DNA of 5,420 nucleotides from JAIEPT01 sp038217425 (GTDB taxonomy: Bacteria; Planctomycetota; Planctomycetia; Gemmatales; Gemmataceae), in NCBI GenBank assembly GCA_038217425.1, contig JBBQPM010000307.1, positions 1-5,420 on the forward strand, read 5' to 3'. The notes under the pieces were generated by a model, which worked only from the letters and a program-made list of their open reading frames with translations, ran no database searches and had not been told where the DNA came from. The translations under genes were made by a program, and so were the position numbers. This document shows positions 5,342 through 5,420 of the stretch, piece by piece (the stretch's first letter is position 1; every line of letters starts with the position of its first letter).

Positions 5342-5420
5342 TGACGGGGGGGGGGGGGGGGGCGGGGGCCCCGGGCCCCGCGCGCAGGGAAAATGGGGGC
5401 GGGACAACGAGGGAGTTGGA
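5342..5420. other. Poly-G run and low-complexity end sequence
   Basis: After the stop at 5339-5341 comes a run of 17 G (5346-5362), then a GC palindrome (GGGGCCC at 5365-5371, GGGCCCC at 5373-5379), then G-rich sequence to the end. No gene is seen. The palindrome could be the terminator of the secreted protein gene, but a G run this long directly before it is typical of sequencing or assembly trouble, so bases here should be trusted less. Confidence 0.5.

Noticed and set aside
4673..5407. A 244-codon minus-strand frame at the right end
   Set aside because: It starts in the suspect poly-G region and yields an Arg/Pro-rich product opposite the secreted protein gene.

Overview
The window most likely comes from a GC-rich, Gram-negative-type bacterium, plausibly a Planctomycetota member. 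This is inference: it rests on a secreted PQQ-like beta-propeller protein with a DWPTFRG start motif, a secreted Tyr/Pro/Gly-rich protein of a kind common there, and dense repeats of the REP/RAYT type. No rRNA or other phylogenetic marker is present. I see no clearly new multi-gene system. The window is ordinary envelope-associated genes on the right and mobile-element debris around a methyltransferase on the left.

Left part (1-1734). A 5'-truncated HTH transposase fragment (minus strand) runs off the left edge. It stops at a perfect 22-bp inverted repeat (175-233) that carries the AAAAGGGGTCAGG signature, followed by a 13-bp tandem duplication and an AT-rich palindrome. Next is an intact minus-strand SAM methyltransferase with an N-terminal zinc ribbon (319-1275). 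Upstream of it lies a 459-base non-coding stretch. It holds a wrecked RAYT/IS200-like transposase in which only the N-terminus and the HUH region survive, frameshifted. Two direct copies of a 19-bp repeat bracket this relic, and a REP-like hairpin and a TTCTCGTTCCC/GGGAACGAGAA palindrome follow. The methyltransferase gene looks less GC-rich than the genes to the right, so the 1-1700 segment may be an accessory insertion.

Middle part (1735-3155, minus strand). A small lipoprotein gene (3155-2928) is followed after 101 bases by a membrane-anchored HtrA/Deg-type serine protease with one PDZ domain (2826-1735). The gap contains a perfect 10-bp hairpin. Both products should act in the envelope, and they may be co-transcribed.

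Right part (3312-5341, plus strand). Divergent from the lipoprotein gene is the secreted PQQ-like propeller protein (3312-4616). After 71 bases comes a secreted low-complexity protein (4688-5341) with a 13-residue tandem repeat. The gap contains a long hairpin whose right arm includes the Shine-Dalgarno sequence of the second gene. The final 79 bases begin with a 17-G run and look like unreliable or contig-end sequence.
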